This document shows, in pieces, positions 23,335 to 35,935 of a DNA stretch of 64,000 nucleotides. The translations under genes were made by a program, and so were the position numbers. The stretch covers positions 124,001 through 188,000 of the forward strand of contig MU394119.1 of the NCBI GenBank assembly GCA_022578605.1, in the 5' to 3' direction. The notes under the pieces are model-generated. The model had not been told where the DNA came from. It saw only the letters and a list, made by a program, of their open reading frames with translations, and searched no databases. Within the stretch, counting starts at the first letter, position 1, and the number at the start of each line of letters is the position of its first letter. The stretch is from Camillea tinctor. Its lineage: Eukaryota > Ascomycota > Sordariomycetes > Xylariales > Xylariaceae.

Positions 23335-26300
23335 TTTGGATGAGGTTGAGTGGTTTTTTTCTCGTAAACCCCTGCAGATGTAACGATAGCTATGTGCACA
23401 ATAGTAGGTCTCAACTCGATTTGCTTGGACACAGTAAGTATTTGGATGAAGATAGAAGACGTACCATCGTCTCCTTATATACACCACGTATACATAGTTA
23501 CTTGTCAGAGTAATAGTCTATGTTTCTTCCCTCACACAACCAAATCATGTCTTCTCTTTGCCAATGGCCATTTTTAAGCCTCATTTCTTGGCAATGATTA
23601 AACGATCATTCGATTAAAAGAATGAGATATTTCCTTTTCCCCGCTCTCTTAAACCTATTAGAATATCTTAGAGGGTGGCTCTATTGCACTTTAGATCGCA
23701 TTTTACGTATTAGTTCAAGGATTTCCGTTCATCTGCAAAAGGGTCGTAAGCAGGGCGTTCCACAAAGCGTCAAACTACATAACAAAATCAAGTTTAAATA
23801 CGCCACCCTGCTTTCGAGGTAATAATGATGAACTTACCTATTCAAAAACAAACTGGACTCCACGGAGCTTCCATTTTGGGAATCCCAGAACAGCCTTTGT
23901 TTTTAGATGGTACAAGTTCATATAAGGCGAAGTAACCTTCCGTTGCTTAACATCATGCACCCGAAGAACAACGATGTCATATGGAATTTTGTATGTAGTC
24001 TTGTAGTTGCCCCCTTGGGTCCCTCCCCCCTTTTTTTATACCAATAGAGATGACCCGTGAAAGAGATTGCATAGTTACCGTAGCACAGCCGAGTAGGCGC
24101 GTTATCAAATGTGCACGTATCAATAACCCCGCGCGGCAACTATCAACTCCCCCTTTTTCTCAGCTGTTCAACCGTGTTCACAACTACTCTTTACATATGT
24201 CGACTTCTTGACCGGATAATAAATCTGTGAGATTAGCGTGGCAATAGATTACGAGCCTGACCCAAAGGAGCATCTCATGACGTTGCGGGGGGTTTACCGG
24301 TAGTATAACGTCAGCTATTATAAGATGATAAGAGACCAGCCAATGTCTATAGTCCCACGAGACAGTAGAGCCTCACTTTCGCGTAACACAAAAGCATACC
24401 ATGCCGGCTCGTGTAATGGTAATCAATGTGCGCTAGTGGGTACAATATGCGCTCTGTGGGGGTAGTTTAATATGTAAAAGCTGCGTGGGGACTTATAGCT
24501 GAGAATACGTTATTACTGGAAGCATCCGACAGTAACCCAGCCCAGTTTCTGCGGTACCCTTATATTATCCCGTGCTCACTTCTCCGGTCAGCATCCGCGA
24601 GGTTGCTTATACATGAGAGTCATTGAGACAACGAATATGAAACATCACTAACACCATTATAATCTACCTCAGTGCAAGGCACCACGATACTCGTAGTTTC
24701 GGACGCGGACGTAAAGTCGAACAAAGTCAGCCCGTCTCAGCCCGTCTGTGCATTCGGGCAAGGAACTGCCTAACCCAGATTTTACTATTTTAGAACCAGG
24801 ACACCTGATAGGTAGGTATATACATTAGAAGAATTATAGGGTAGTATGTATGCACGACGAGAATGGGGCATGATTGGGAAATCTTCGATTCGTGTAATCG
24901 AATCAGTGATCGTTACTATGCCAAGAAATAAGCTTCAATGTTGCATAGACGACGCTCAGCATATAGAAAAGTTGGCCAGTTGATTCGCCGGTTAGTCTGA
25001 CTGAACCACCCACCACCTGACTAAATCAGATATCCCCCTGAGCCTTATGAATGAGGCTCAACTTGAGGCACCAGTGCAACCCGACTCAAGTATTACTCAA
25101 GTTTCTACCGTTTAATAAGATCTTATTTTGTTGATCATACCATGTAGTCTAGAATGCTGACCTGTCTGTTTTCCATATGTGCATATTGCCTCTTGTTACA
25201 CAGATCCCAGAAGTATACAGAGCAAATTCGCCTCATCTCGCTTTGCAGAGCCTCAAGAAGTCTTGCTGGCTTTTGTCTTGCTGATAGTGTGCATAGTCCA
25301 ATCGGCAAAGAATCCCCGTCAGTATTCCTGTCCAGTTTGTCTCACCTACGCAAACATATTCACGCATTTCTTGAGTCATAAGACTAGTATTTTCTTACGG
25401 GATTTCTTATATCTACTTACCTACTTACTTGGCAATATCAACCACCAATAAAGCAAACAAGAGAAAGGCATTTTTTTCGATTTGGAATCATGATGCGAAA
25501 GTATGGCTCGTTATGTTAGTGAAGTCAAATAAGATAGAGAGGAATGCATACATGCAAGCATACATACGAGCATAGTCAGGTACATATTTCGACTTAACAT
25601 TATAGATACCTATGGCGTGACAACCGGCAATTATATCTCCAGTTGTGAGTGAGACCACCCCCTTTTCTTATCTTACAATACAGTTCTCCTTCCTCGTATC
25701 ACTCTTGAGCGGAATGATACATATGATCGCGCGTACACGGACTTTTACGAGGACAACTGATTGTGTCACGCGGAGACTTGGTCGATGGCACCTCACGTTG
25801 TGTACGCGTACATGTCGATGTTGTACAATATACTACTATACATGTCTGCCCGAGAACATCACTACTTGGAAGTCGCCAGACAAGGATGAATTTCCCTGTG
25901 GCAACTTACTTCGGGATCACTTTTAGGGAAAGGTTGCATTTCCAAATAGAAAATGAAGAGTTATTTTTTTTTCAACAATAAATGACGCCTAATTTCGTTT
26001 TCGTCATTCTTGTCAAAAGTACCGAGCGTAGCAATTTATGTTCGATGCCTCCTTACATCAAAGATCCATTATTCGTTCGAATGAGATCGATAGCTTCCAG
26101 CTTCTACAAAACCACCTACCTTATTGGGATGGAAAGTAGCATAAAAATAAAATACGTCCGAGATTAATCATGCTGGGCGAAGGCAACTGAGGGGCCTGGT
26201 CCCATATCTAGGTTCATCCTGATTATCAATTACGGCTAGAGGAGAAAAGAAAAGAGGAGAGAAACCAGAAGAAATGAACAACAAAACTCCTCGTGAGTCA

Positions 26301-27840
26301 TGTCTGCTATCAGAACTACTAGTTTTCTCTTACTTACTCACAAGCCAATAAGACCCCAGCAATCCTTCTCAGCCTACAGGTGAAACTAGTAATTTTCGGT
26401 CAGCTCCCCAATACCAGCGATTCTCTCCGCGTAGCAAGATATCTAGCTAACATCGTGTTCCTAATTCGCCACGGCAAACTCGGTAGCATATCAGACCATC
26501 ACGATCCCCCGCGAGCCTTCTTCGGTGAAGCTGGACTTCATACTTTGGTTTCGGGCGTGCGTATTATCCGATGTGGCTTCCCGTGGGCGTTGGTGAGGGT
26601 CTTTTCGACCCAATCAGAAGGTCATGATTTACACCCCCATTATTCAGTCAGTTGCCTTCATCTTTATTTTGAATGAGCTATATACTCTTCTTTGTCATGG
26701 CTGGTAAAACCTTGTCTGCTTGTGTATATCAGCTCACAACCCAATCCGGGTTTCCTCAAGTTCAACAACACTACAATGAGGGATTATATGTGAATGTAGA
26801 ATCGAGTAATGATAACATACCATAGATAGTTACCAGATAGCGAACCTGGAGGGCTGACACACCGTGATCTTCACAATAGTGATATCACATCTTGTGGGGG
26901 TCACCCGCGGCAGAGGGCTGCATAGAAAGACGGGACCGTCGTGTATCATCACACGACATCATCTGATCAATCTGAGATGACATGACGAAAGTGTATTTCT
27001 TGGTGCCTGAAGTACCTCTGGATCATCTCGGAAAGGAGGAGGTGTTTCTCAAGAAATATCTGTCTCGGAAACAACAATGAGATATGATCGAACCACTTTT
27101 TCGATAGGATCGATTCCCTGACCTCTCAGTTTACCCTTCACCATAACTTGAGTCTCATTACTATCTCTATCTCTATCTCTGTCTATCTAAGGGGGTAGTG
27201 ATGACTACCCCTAACTGGGATTTCCTTTTCTCGATCGATATAGCCTCTACACTATCACCCACTAATTATATGTTCAGCAGAATACAGACAACATAAGCCT
27301 CAAGAGACTATGAGATGGGCGTGCCAGCCTTCCGATTTCTGATCTATTCTCACGAAGACAAAAAGAGACTTACTTGTTATGTGACATGATGTTCATCCTA
27401 TATGGAAGGGGAATCATAGATGTCGTGGCGTAAACAACTACGTAAATATGACCTATGCCGATGCGGGATATATGCATGCAAACATTTTCTTTGGTCTCCG
27501 GAAACCCTGGCACTTCTCGATCTCAGCGCTTACCTACCTCCCAGATCTCAGTCTTCAAACCCACACATTATGGAACCAAGGTATAGCCATTTTATCTTGA
27601 AACCCGGTTTCTAGTCACCTAGTTTGCTACTTTACAGGTCTCGCTAATATAATACAATAAGTAGAAGGCTTAAGGTCACGCACGTCGATCATTACACGGG
27701 GATGAAGCAATTGGAGGTGGTGAGCATAATTATATACTATAACATTATCATGTCTAATAGCGCCATACCCTCATTAATCCCATCCCTTTTCTATCACAGT
27801 ATCTTTATCTTGGCCGAATTACTCTTCCCTCACTCTTCCT
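23335..27840. other. Gene-poor stretch
   Basis: About 4.5 kb without a recognised gene. Short ORFs (for example 25154-25451, 25645-25981, 26380-26676 plus) have no family signal. A CTATCT-type microsatellite lies near 27160-27190 and a direct CAGCCCGTCT repeat near 24728-24748. No transposon ends or tRNA were identified. The left edge holds the TauD gene promoter. Confidence 0.45.
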
Positions 27841-29373
27841 TTACATCTGCTCGTCCACGACCGTGCCAACCGCGGGTAGGGTCAAGTTGAGTAGGTACGC
27901 GTTCTCGATCTGGGCGGTCTGGGGGCTGCTGAGGTAGCTGGTGTGGCCGAAGCCGTTGCGGGTGAGCAGGACAGCGTTGCCGATCTCGCTATGCAGCCCC
28001 AGGGCCCAGGTGTAGCTGGTGGAGGGGTCGTAGATGGAGTTGACCATGAGGATGGGGGTCTCGCCGGTGTACGACACGGGCTTCGGAGGGTTCGTCAGCG
28101 CCGCCGGCCACCCGATGCACGACGTCTGGATCTTGTAGGATTGGCAGGCGCCGCGCGTCAGTGGGCTGAAAGCCACGCCCAGGGCCTCCTTCTGCTGGAC
28201 GTCCGCGAGCGTGGTGGAGCCGTGCGCCCAGTCCTGGCACTGGATCGCAGTGCCCGCAAACAGGTAAGAGTCGTCATAGGCGCTGCCCACGGCCAAGGGC
28301 TGCTGGCTGGAGATGGAGGTGGCATTACCATCATCGGCATCGATCAGCGCTTGGCCGAGGCTCGGCCAGCTGGCGGGGCTGATGAGGAAGCTCTGGAGGT
28401 TGAATCGTAGCTCCTCTTCCGTGACATCTGATCGACATTCTACGTCATCACAGCCAGGGGCCGGGATGGGCGCCTCAGTAGCTTTGTTCAGCACGCTGTT
28501 ATACTTCGCTTCGACATCCTGACCCTGAAGCGGGCAGTCGTCGGTCTCCGTGCACCACTGAAAGAACTGCTTCAGCGTACTCTCGTAGGTAGTGGATTCG
28601 ATGAGGAGGTTAGATGACTCGGACTGAGAGTGCTGTAGGTTGCCATCCAACACGATAGCACGAGCGCCATCCGGGAAGAGCTGAGCATATTGGCTGAAAA
28701 GCTGCGTTCCGTAAGACAAGCCTAAGAACGTAGCCTTCTCACCACCAAGAGCGACACGAATCGCCTCGTGGTCCTTCACCGCACTGATGGTATCAACGAA
28801 GTCGATGAGCCGGCCCGACTTCTGTCTGCAGCTTTCCGCCACGGCCTTGTTGTAATTGACCAGGTCATCGAACTGTTCTTGGGTCTCTGGGAAGAAAGAG
28901 ATACGTCTGTTGTAAGTTTCAACGTCACACTCGACGGGTGTGCTAAGTCCCACGCCACGAGGGTCTAATCCGATAATGTCAAACCGGCTGCGTATCTCAG
29001 GGTCTAACAACGCAGGTCTGGTTGCAGCTACGGCGATGAGTTGAGACGCCTGACCACCCGGACCGCCAGGGTTTATGAATAGATTCCCAATGCGGTTCTC
29101 TTGATCTGTGGCTTCGATTCGGATCATTCCGAGCTCTATTGTCTCATTGTCGTGGGGGTTATTCCAATCTAGAGGCACGACGTAAGTCGCACATGTAACA
29201 TTACTAGTTGGGAATCCATCCGGACAGGCTCCCCATGTTATGCTTGATGCCGCGTTGTAGCTTTGGCGCTTATAAGACAAGCTAGGGGGTTGCAGCTTAG
29301 ATACCGGAGCAGCTGTACTTAATGTTGATATGGCAGCAACAGCCACTGCTGCATTAAGAAAGGTTGGAGCCAT
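27841..29373 (-). CDS. Secreted TAP-like alpha/beta hydrolase (tripeptidyl aminopeptidase type)
   Basis: A single exon of 510 aa. Residues 1-22 (MAPTFLNAAVAVAAISTLST then AA) are a signal peptide. The alpha/beta hydrolase fold shows the oxyanion-type NPGGPGGQ (101-108), the nucleophile Ser220 in LGLSYGT, Asp449 in SIYDPSTSY and His477 in GFGHTSY. The C-terminal third has TAP-like domain features (TSCIGWP, PILMVNSIYDP). Several NxT/NxS sequons and cysteine pairs suit an extracellular protein. Bacterial and fungal relatives remove tripeptides or N-terminal prolines from peptides; substrate specificity is not readable here. It lies in an open interval with no intron and no partner gene close by. 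The product class is well supported; exact activity is inferred. Confidence 0.9.
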   Translation of the reverse strand: MAPTFLNAAVAVAAISTLSTAAPVSKLQPPSLSYKRQSYNAASSITWGACPDGFPTSNVTCATYVVPLDWNNPHDNETIELGMIRIEATDQENRIGNLFINPGGPGGQASQLIAVAATRPALLDPEIRSRFDIIGLDPRGVGLSTPVECDVETYNRRISFFPETQEQFDDLVNYNKAVAESCRQKSGRLIDFVDTISAVKDHEAIRVALGGEKATFLGLSYGTQLFSQYAQLFPDGARAIVLDGNLQHSQSESSNLLIESTTYESTLKQFFQWCTETDDCPLQGQDVEAKYNSVLNKATEAPIPAPGCDDVECRSDVTEEELRFNLQSFLISPASWPSLGQALIDADDGNATSISSQQPLAVGSAYDDSYLFAGTAIQCQDWAHGSTTLADVQQKEALGVAFSPLTRGACQSYKIQTSCIGWPAALTNPPKPVSYTGETPILMVNSIYDPSTSYTWALGLHSEIGNAVLLTRNGFGHTSYLSSPQTAQIENAYLLNLTLPAVGTVVDEQM

Positions 29374-31675
29374 GGCTTTTAGGTTGTCTTTAGGAGATTA
29401 GAGAGAAGGAGAGGTGATCAAGTAATGGAATGTAAAAAGCCAAAGGAAGAAATATGTAGATCACCGGCTTAATAAATACCTACCACCATGAAGATCGATC
29501 GCTCGTGCATTGCTCCCGCTCGCTACGCTAACGATACCAGGGGTACTATAATTAAACGGCGTATTCACCTGCCCCTTCGAGGATCCAATCCTACACTACA
29601 TGGCATACATCGTTTCTCTGGATCGCTATAGCCTAGCAGCACTGCCCAGCTTGCGGAAACCACCTACTAGTAACTATCTAATGCTTGGTACTTTGAATGT
29701 AATAGGTAGCTAAGTCAAAGGAACTTGAAAGTGAACCTACCTAGGTAGCTAGTGCTATACAGCTGTAAGGCACAGGTGCAGCTAGTACATGACTTAGTCA
29801 TTTCATCGTTCGTTGCTATAGTAGATTATAGAGTTAGCTCTCTTCTATACATTACCTACTTACCACTATTGAGGTAACGACATACTACTACACTTTACTA
29901 TAGCTATTCAATATCTATATCTTATTCTGAATGGTATGAATATCCTGCCCCAGGTAAACATGCAAGTTATGCATTATTATCCGGTTCAACTTTTCAAAAA
30001 AGCACAGTCTCTGCAGTGCATGTTTATACCAGACTAACAACTTGATGATGTACACTATATGAAATGGGACGATGGATGGATTTCAGCTCGGGGATTTTTG
30101 TTGCGGGTTCTTCCCACTAGCAAAGGCTTAAGTGTACAAGGTAAAACGTCTCAGCTGAGAGGTCTTAACAACATTATATGTAAATCATGGGCCGACTTTG
30201 TTAATGTGCTCGCACCATGTTCCCATATTTGTCCCACTACTTAAATTGCTAAGGATCGATCCCTGCCCTGACCGGTCGGTCAACGAGAAAGCTACCCAGC
30301 TGCAGCAGGCCTAGAGCAGGCTGAGCTGTTTACAGTGCCGCACTATAGCTTGTAAACGGCCTTGACAGCACATTAGGCAGAAGATTATTACACCAGAAAG
30401 CCTGGCAAACAGTAGATGTTACCTACCTATATATTTGATAAATTTGAGTCCGAGCCTCAAGCAATTCGTCATCTCTCATAACTTACATCTTGTAATGACT
30501 TGTTTCCATCTAGTAAGCTGAGTAAGCATGGTCTAGATGCTGCAATATAGATTGGCTGGTGCTTGGCCTTAGATTTGGTGAAAACATTGTGCTGGGCTGG
30601 TCTGGGCTGGTGTTTAGGGGGCAAGGGGGTTTACCTTACTCCGCCTGAGTGGCACAGTATAGAGGATATTTAACCCGTACCAGAGTCTTCCCTCCCAAAT
30701 AATAACACGACCAAAGACATGTCTAACTACGATTTGAGTCTTTCAATGTTTCTCAAAATTCAACAGACGATAGGTTATATAATTACACAATTCAATGTGA
30801 TGAAATTATATAACCTACTTAATCGAAATGTCTCATTTAAAAAAAAATGCTTCTTATAAACATGAATTGGCATGGTCAGCATTGGAAAGTGGCTTGCTCT
30901 AGTCTATATTTCAACTATACCGACGTATCTTATGTACCGTCGGTGCGGTCCGTGAAGTTAAATGCATATTAGGTAGGTTATATAGTAGTTTGTATTGACG
31001 TACGTAACCTAGGTCTTGGGGTAAAGAGCCTGGGGTAGCGGGATGGGTGCCAAGGAAGTTCAAATTCTTGGGGAAGAATCTACCTATAGCCTATACCCCC
31101 TATAATACGAAAAGCTTAACCATGAACCGCAGCTCAATACGCCGTATCAATATTGTTTCCAAGTCCATGGTTCTCTCTTCTGCAAAGATCTTAAACAGTT
31201 AAGCCAAACGACTTGCAGCAATTAACCCGAACATGAATCAACGCCGTCCCCATCCATACAAACACTACCTAGGTTAAAGCAAAGCGTTCTACTCTCTCGG
31301 TCGGTTGATCTACCGAAGAAAATGCCTAACCCAGGGTAGGTGGCCGGGGTATAAGACGATCCCAGGACCCTCATCTGCGGAGAGTATACGCGGGGGAAGT
31401 CTGGGGTAGTAATATAGGCAAAGCTATACCTGACCGTAGCTCTTGTGAAGGATCAATGCCGCAACTGATTCGTACGGCGACTATTTCTGTATTGGTTAGC
31501 TTCGGGTGCTCTTTGTGCGAGGATGACAGGGTCAGGTCAGTTCATATAACCGACGTGATGGGAGCAAAACGTGGAAAATCTTTGCTTTATAAATATTGCA
31601 ATTACATGTAGGTAGTGTAGATACACTCTCACAACCCCGTTGAAGTTGAAGCCTTTCCCAATTGCGCCTCGCGAA
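29374..31675. other. Divergent intergenic region between hydrolase and sugar transporter
   Basis: These 2.3 kb separate two divergent genes and hold both promoters. They contain many short CCTA/TAGG motifs and a perfect inverted repeat at 30771-30817. The ORF at 30059-30244 (61 aa) has no recognised content. Confidence 0.45.
30771..30817. repeat. Perfect 14-bp inverted repeat (hairpin potential)
   Basis: The arm TAGGTTATATAATT (30771-30784) is repeated in exact inverted form as AATTATATAACCTA (30804-30817) around a 19-nt spacer. The spacer itself contains CACA...TGTG and could extend the structure. It could be a cruciform, a regulator site or the remnant of a small MITE. No target-site duplication is obvious. 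Confidence 0.7.
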
Positions 31676-33455
31676 ATGTGGAAGCACGATTTTCAGGGCA
31701 AGACGCTAGTCTTCGCCATCACGGCAGCATCATGCCAGGCCTTTCTACTACTCGGCTATGACCAAGGTAAGCACAAGCATCCAGCCTTAGTCATGAGAAT
31801 CCCGAGCTGGATGGGGGCTAAGCACATGTTCGATTTTGCGTGATCAGGTGTCATGTCCGGCATCATCGGGGCAGACAACGCCTTCGGCAGGCAATTCGAC
31901 AACCCCGACCCCGCGATGCAGGGCAACATCGCGGCGCTCTACGACATCGGCTGCGTCGTGGGGTCGATCCTGTGCTACTTCATCGGCGAGCGCTTCGGGC
32001 GACGCACCATGCTCATGGCCGGGGGAACCATCATGATAGTAGGGGCGGCCATCCTGGGGTCATCGTACACGATCGCACAGCTGCTGGCCGGACGCATCAT
32101 CACGGGGATCGGCAACGGGATGAACTCGTCGACGGCGCCGGTGTACCAGGGGGAGTGCTCGCCGGCGCGGATCCGCGGCGCGCTGCTGACGCTGCAGGGC
32201 ACCGTGACCATCCTCGGCGTGGTCATCGCGTACTGGGCCGACTACGGCACGAGCTTCTACGAGTCGTCGTTCCAGTGGCGGTTCCCGCTCGCGTTCCAGG
32301 CCGTGTTCGCGGTGCTGCTGGTGCTGCAGATCGTGGGCCTGCCCGAGACGCCGCGCTGGCTCGTCGCGCACGACCGCCATGAGGAAGCCCGCGCCGTGAT
32401 CGCTGCTATCAACGGCAAGCCGCTCGACGACGCCGATGTGGGCCGCACGCTGCTCGACATCCAGTCCGGACTCGAGGAGGAGCACAAGGGCGGGCCGTTC
32501 CGGTTCAAGGAGCTGTTCACCTGGGGCAAGGAGCAGAATCTGCGCCGGATGTTTATTACCGTCTCGGTGCAGCTAGGCCAGCAGTTCAGCGGGTCGAACA
32601 TGATCAACTACTATGCGCCTGTCATTTTCCAGGACAGTATGCACCTGAGCCGAAACTTATCGCTTATTTTGGGTGGCGCGGCGCAGTGCACGTATCTTGT
32701 GGGCTCGGCCATCCCGGTCTTGCTCATGGATCGGTACGGTCGACGGACTCTTCTGATGGTGTGCTCTGCTGGTTTGTGTCTATGTTTCGTCATGGTCTCC
32801 ATTCTCTTGTCCCGCGGCACTGCAGGCGCTGCGTACGGGGCGACGGCATTCATATTTATCTTCCAGTTGTTCTACGGTATCGGATGGCTACCGGTAAGTG
32901 GTTCTACTACCCTATGCCAGTCACAAATTACATAGTACGAGCTCAAACAATCTTTAAAACTAATCAATCACGCGTGGTGCTGCACTAGGTTCCCTGGTTC
33001 TACCCGACTGAGATCAATACGACAAGAGTGCGGTCTCGAATGCAGTCTATTGCTTCTGGCTGGAACTGGATGGCCGTGTTTGCGGTGGTCAAGATAACCC
33101 CTATCTCTTTCGGTAAGTTTAAATAAATGAGATATGCACAAAATAACCTACACATGATAAATATCAGAGGTAGAAAGTAGCTAACCTAACAATATTCTCA
33201 GCAAATATTGGATGGCGAACGTTCGTCGTCTTCGCCGTCCTAAACGCCGTGTTTATCCCGATGGTGTATTTCTTCTACCCCGAAACAAAGGGGTTGGAGC
33301 TTGAGGATATCCCGCTTCTATTCGAGAGGGGAGGAATTACTGGCGGTGTGTTCTCCACGGGAGGTAGGACGATCACCCCCGGACAACACATGAGAGCCAC
33401 CAACATCATCGCTAAAGAAGAAAACATGGTGGAGGAAATCGAGAGCAAGGTTTAA
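31676..33455 (+). CDS. MFS sugar transporter
   Basis: Four exons: 31676..31766, 31848..32893, 32989..33112 and 33202..33455; 504 aa. Hallmarks of the sugar porter family are present: GYDQGVMSGI after TM1, GERFGRRTM after TM2, LPETPRWLV at the end of TM6, QQFSGSNMINYYAP in TM7, DRYGRRTL after TM8, WFYPTEINTTRVRS after TM10 and YPETKGLELEDI after TM12. Such proteins carry hexoses or related sugars across the plasma membrane by proton symport or facilitation. The first exon encodes only the N-terminus and most of TM1. The frame opens earlier at 31640 but without an ATG, so MWKHDFQGKT was chosen. Substrate cannot be read. It is convergent with the next gene, 130 bp away. Confidence 0.92.
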
Positions 33456-33585
33456 CGAATGAGATCTATAAGGAACGGTTTATAGTCTAAATTTATCAGA
33501 GTTAAAGCTCTAGGTAGTCACGAAAGTCAAGTCGCTGCGTATTATACATTATTCTTTATTTTTTTTTTACTTGTTTTCTCCAGCC

Positions 33586-34501
33586 CTATCCCCGCTTGAC
33601 CTTTTTCCATAAATGGCCGATGACATCCATGTCTTCTTTAACCGAATGACTGTCTTCCTTTGCATCTGTTAATTCCATCTTCGATCTTAGCCTCGCGATC
33701 ATAAGGTCCATGGATATCTTAGGAGATATCCGGCGCAGCTCCTCGCCAAGCTTGGCATTATGAATGACACTCCCATGGCACAGCTCCTGGACCAAGCTTT
33801 CCACCAAGTCCTGACAGTTAGCGCTGATGAGGTTATACCGCGGATGCAGCGACATGTAGTGTTGTCCTGAGTCCTTCTGTCAGCTATGGGTTTACAAAGT
33901 AATTTTTAGTGGAGGCCATGAACTCACCCAGCGCCTGGACCTCCTCATGCGACTTAGTCGTCTCACCGACGTAATAGCACGAGTTCCACGAGGCGATGAA
34001 TTCCGGGGTGATTTCGAACACGCGAAAATAGTTCTTTCCCAGCGTATTCAGGGCCAGTTGATCACTCATCAACTCGTAACAGTAGCAGTAGCCGAAACCT
34101 CGGTCAATGACACACAGCGCCCAGTGACAGATGCTCTCCAGACTCATGCCGACGTGCTTGGCTAGGAGCTTATACGTGCTTTTCGATAACTCAAACTTTC
34201 CGAATTCGATAGTGGTCATCACCAAAAAGACAGCTCTATTGGGGGTGTTCAGATCGCACACCAGAGGTTGCATCTCCGTCACCGTATGGCTGGTAATCTT
34301 AGTCTCGACCAGTTTGAGGAGAACATTTCGCTCTTCGCGCAGCCGAGCTACTTCCAGGTCTTCGTGATCTAGCACCTTGCGTGTTTTGAAGTCTTCCCTA
34401 TTGATGGACTATGTGTAAGTGAATGGCGTATGGGGGGATACATAGAAGGGAAAGGGGATTGGAGAGGGGGGTTATGGCTTGGCAAGATGGCTCTTTACCA
34501 T
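33586..34501 (-). CDS. Small His/Cys protein, PPPDE/NlpC-P60-like fold suspected, unknown function
   Basis: Exons 33928..34408 and 33586..33866 are well supported (intron donor GTGAGT, acceptor CTCAG, phase 1). The frame is open up to an ACATAG acceptor at about 34409-34414, so an upstream exon is needed. The best fit is an isolated ATG at 34499-34501 followed at once by a GTAAAG donor, giving 254 aa that begin MSINREDFKTRKV. The core has ESICHWALCVIDRG (His about 96) and HPRYNLISANCQDLVESL (Cys about 179). An HWxL motif followed by YNLLxNNCQ-type Cys is the arrangement of permuted papain-like families found in many fungal proteins; catalysis is inferred, not shown. A charged C-terminal tail follows. 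The 5' exon is the least certain part. Confidence 0.55.
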
Positions 34502-35935
34502 TTTTTAGTCAGCTTTGACAGGACTTCCATGCCCATTTTCCACTGATTGGTCTGAGAAGATAGGGCTGATCCAAGCCAAGAGAAAAATAACAGGGAAGGA
34601 CTAGGTAGAGATGTATGCTGCGTAGGTTTGCTATAGGATTCCACGATGTTTAACGTTAAACCCCCGTTTTCAGCTAAATAGAGCTTTTTTGTAACCCGAG
34701 CTGGGACTGTAGAGTCTTAAAAAATGTGCTTCGTCCTACGGCGGTTGTCAGCTAACACTAGGTCAGCTGGGTTAGGGCGGCTGTGTTCTTGATTTAATTT
34801 CTTGTTTTCTTTGGTTTTCTTGTTAGCTTGGGCCGTCTGTTGTCCCTTCGGCGCTAATCTTTGCTGTCTAAGTCGTGGAGGTTCCTGTAAGGTTCCAGGC
34901 TTGGAAGATTCTTAAAATTTAAAAGGAGTGGAAAAGGAAATCTGTAAATCCCATTGAACGTCATTCCCTCGGTGTCACGGATAAACGGCTTCTTTGTCTT
35001 TTTTTTCCCTGTTGTTATAAATGGTCAAGTTCATCTTATAACATAACCTAAGCTTTTCTACATACCTAGAGGGCAGAGAGGGCAGGGAAGATGGGTGGGA
35101 ACGATGACGGATGCTCAGCCACGAAGTACATATGCAGACCCGCGGGCTCCGTTCAAGGCTTGAGCCAGTCTGCCAGTCTAAATATATTTAATTGTGGACC
35201 TCGATGAGGAATCATACAGGATATAGTGCTCGTGATAACGAATAGGACAGGCCTATAATGCATTAACCTAACCTACTATATTGACATATTTAGTAGGTGG
35301 TTATTCCCCCTCGTTGCATAATAAGAACATGTACCGTACAACTTCCTATACTACATACCACTTATAACATACAACATCTCAACATATTACCACTCTGCAT
35401 TTCATTTTCTCAGAGGCTGCATTCTCAATAACTTCTACAATGCTGATCCAGTCTGGTCAGAAGCACTGAATGTTGAGGTATTATCATCTGTGTCATCCGT
35501 ATATAAAAGCCCTCACTTATATGCACCTTCAATCACACATCATGTGCCGTTAACCGAGACATAGGTACAGATACAATTAAAAACGTACACTTCTAAAATA
35601 TAATTCGGTGTCTCAAAGGGTCCGCGGCAGGGATTACCACAGTAAAAGTTGCCGAGCTGATGTTATGTACAATACGAAGCCGGCGCTATTTACTAGCTAC
35701 GCCTGTACATTTCCGAATTTGTCACTATAATTTCTTTCCTTTCTTGAAGAATCCCGCCTTCTCCGAAATAAAAGAAAAGAAAGAAATATCATGATCCGAA
35801 ACCTCCCACCAAGCAAAGCCATACGCCCCAGCCCGAGACAGAAAAAGCAAATATTATCCTCCTTAACCCTTGTGCGCATTCTCAACACATGTGATAATAT
35901 CCCCTTAACCCCTTATCTACACGCTCCTGCGTGTC
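34502..35935. other. Intergenic
   Basis: These 1.43 kb have AT-rich composition and no recognised gene. The ORF at 35697-35888 (minus) is a Phe/Arg-rich frame without family signal and lies next to the 3' end of the histidine phosphatase gene. Confidence 0.4.
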
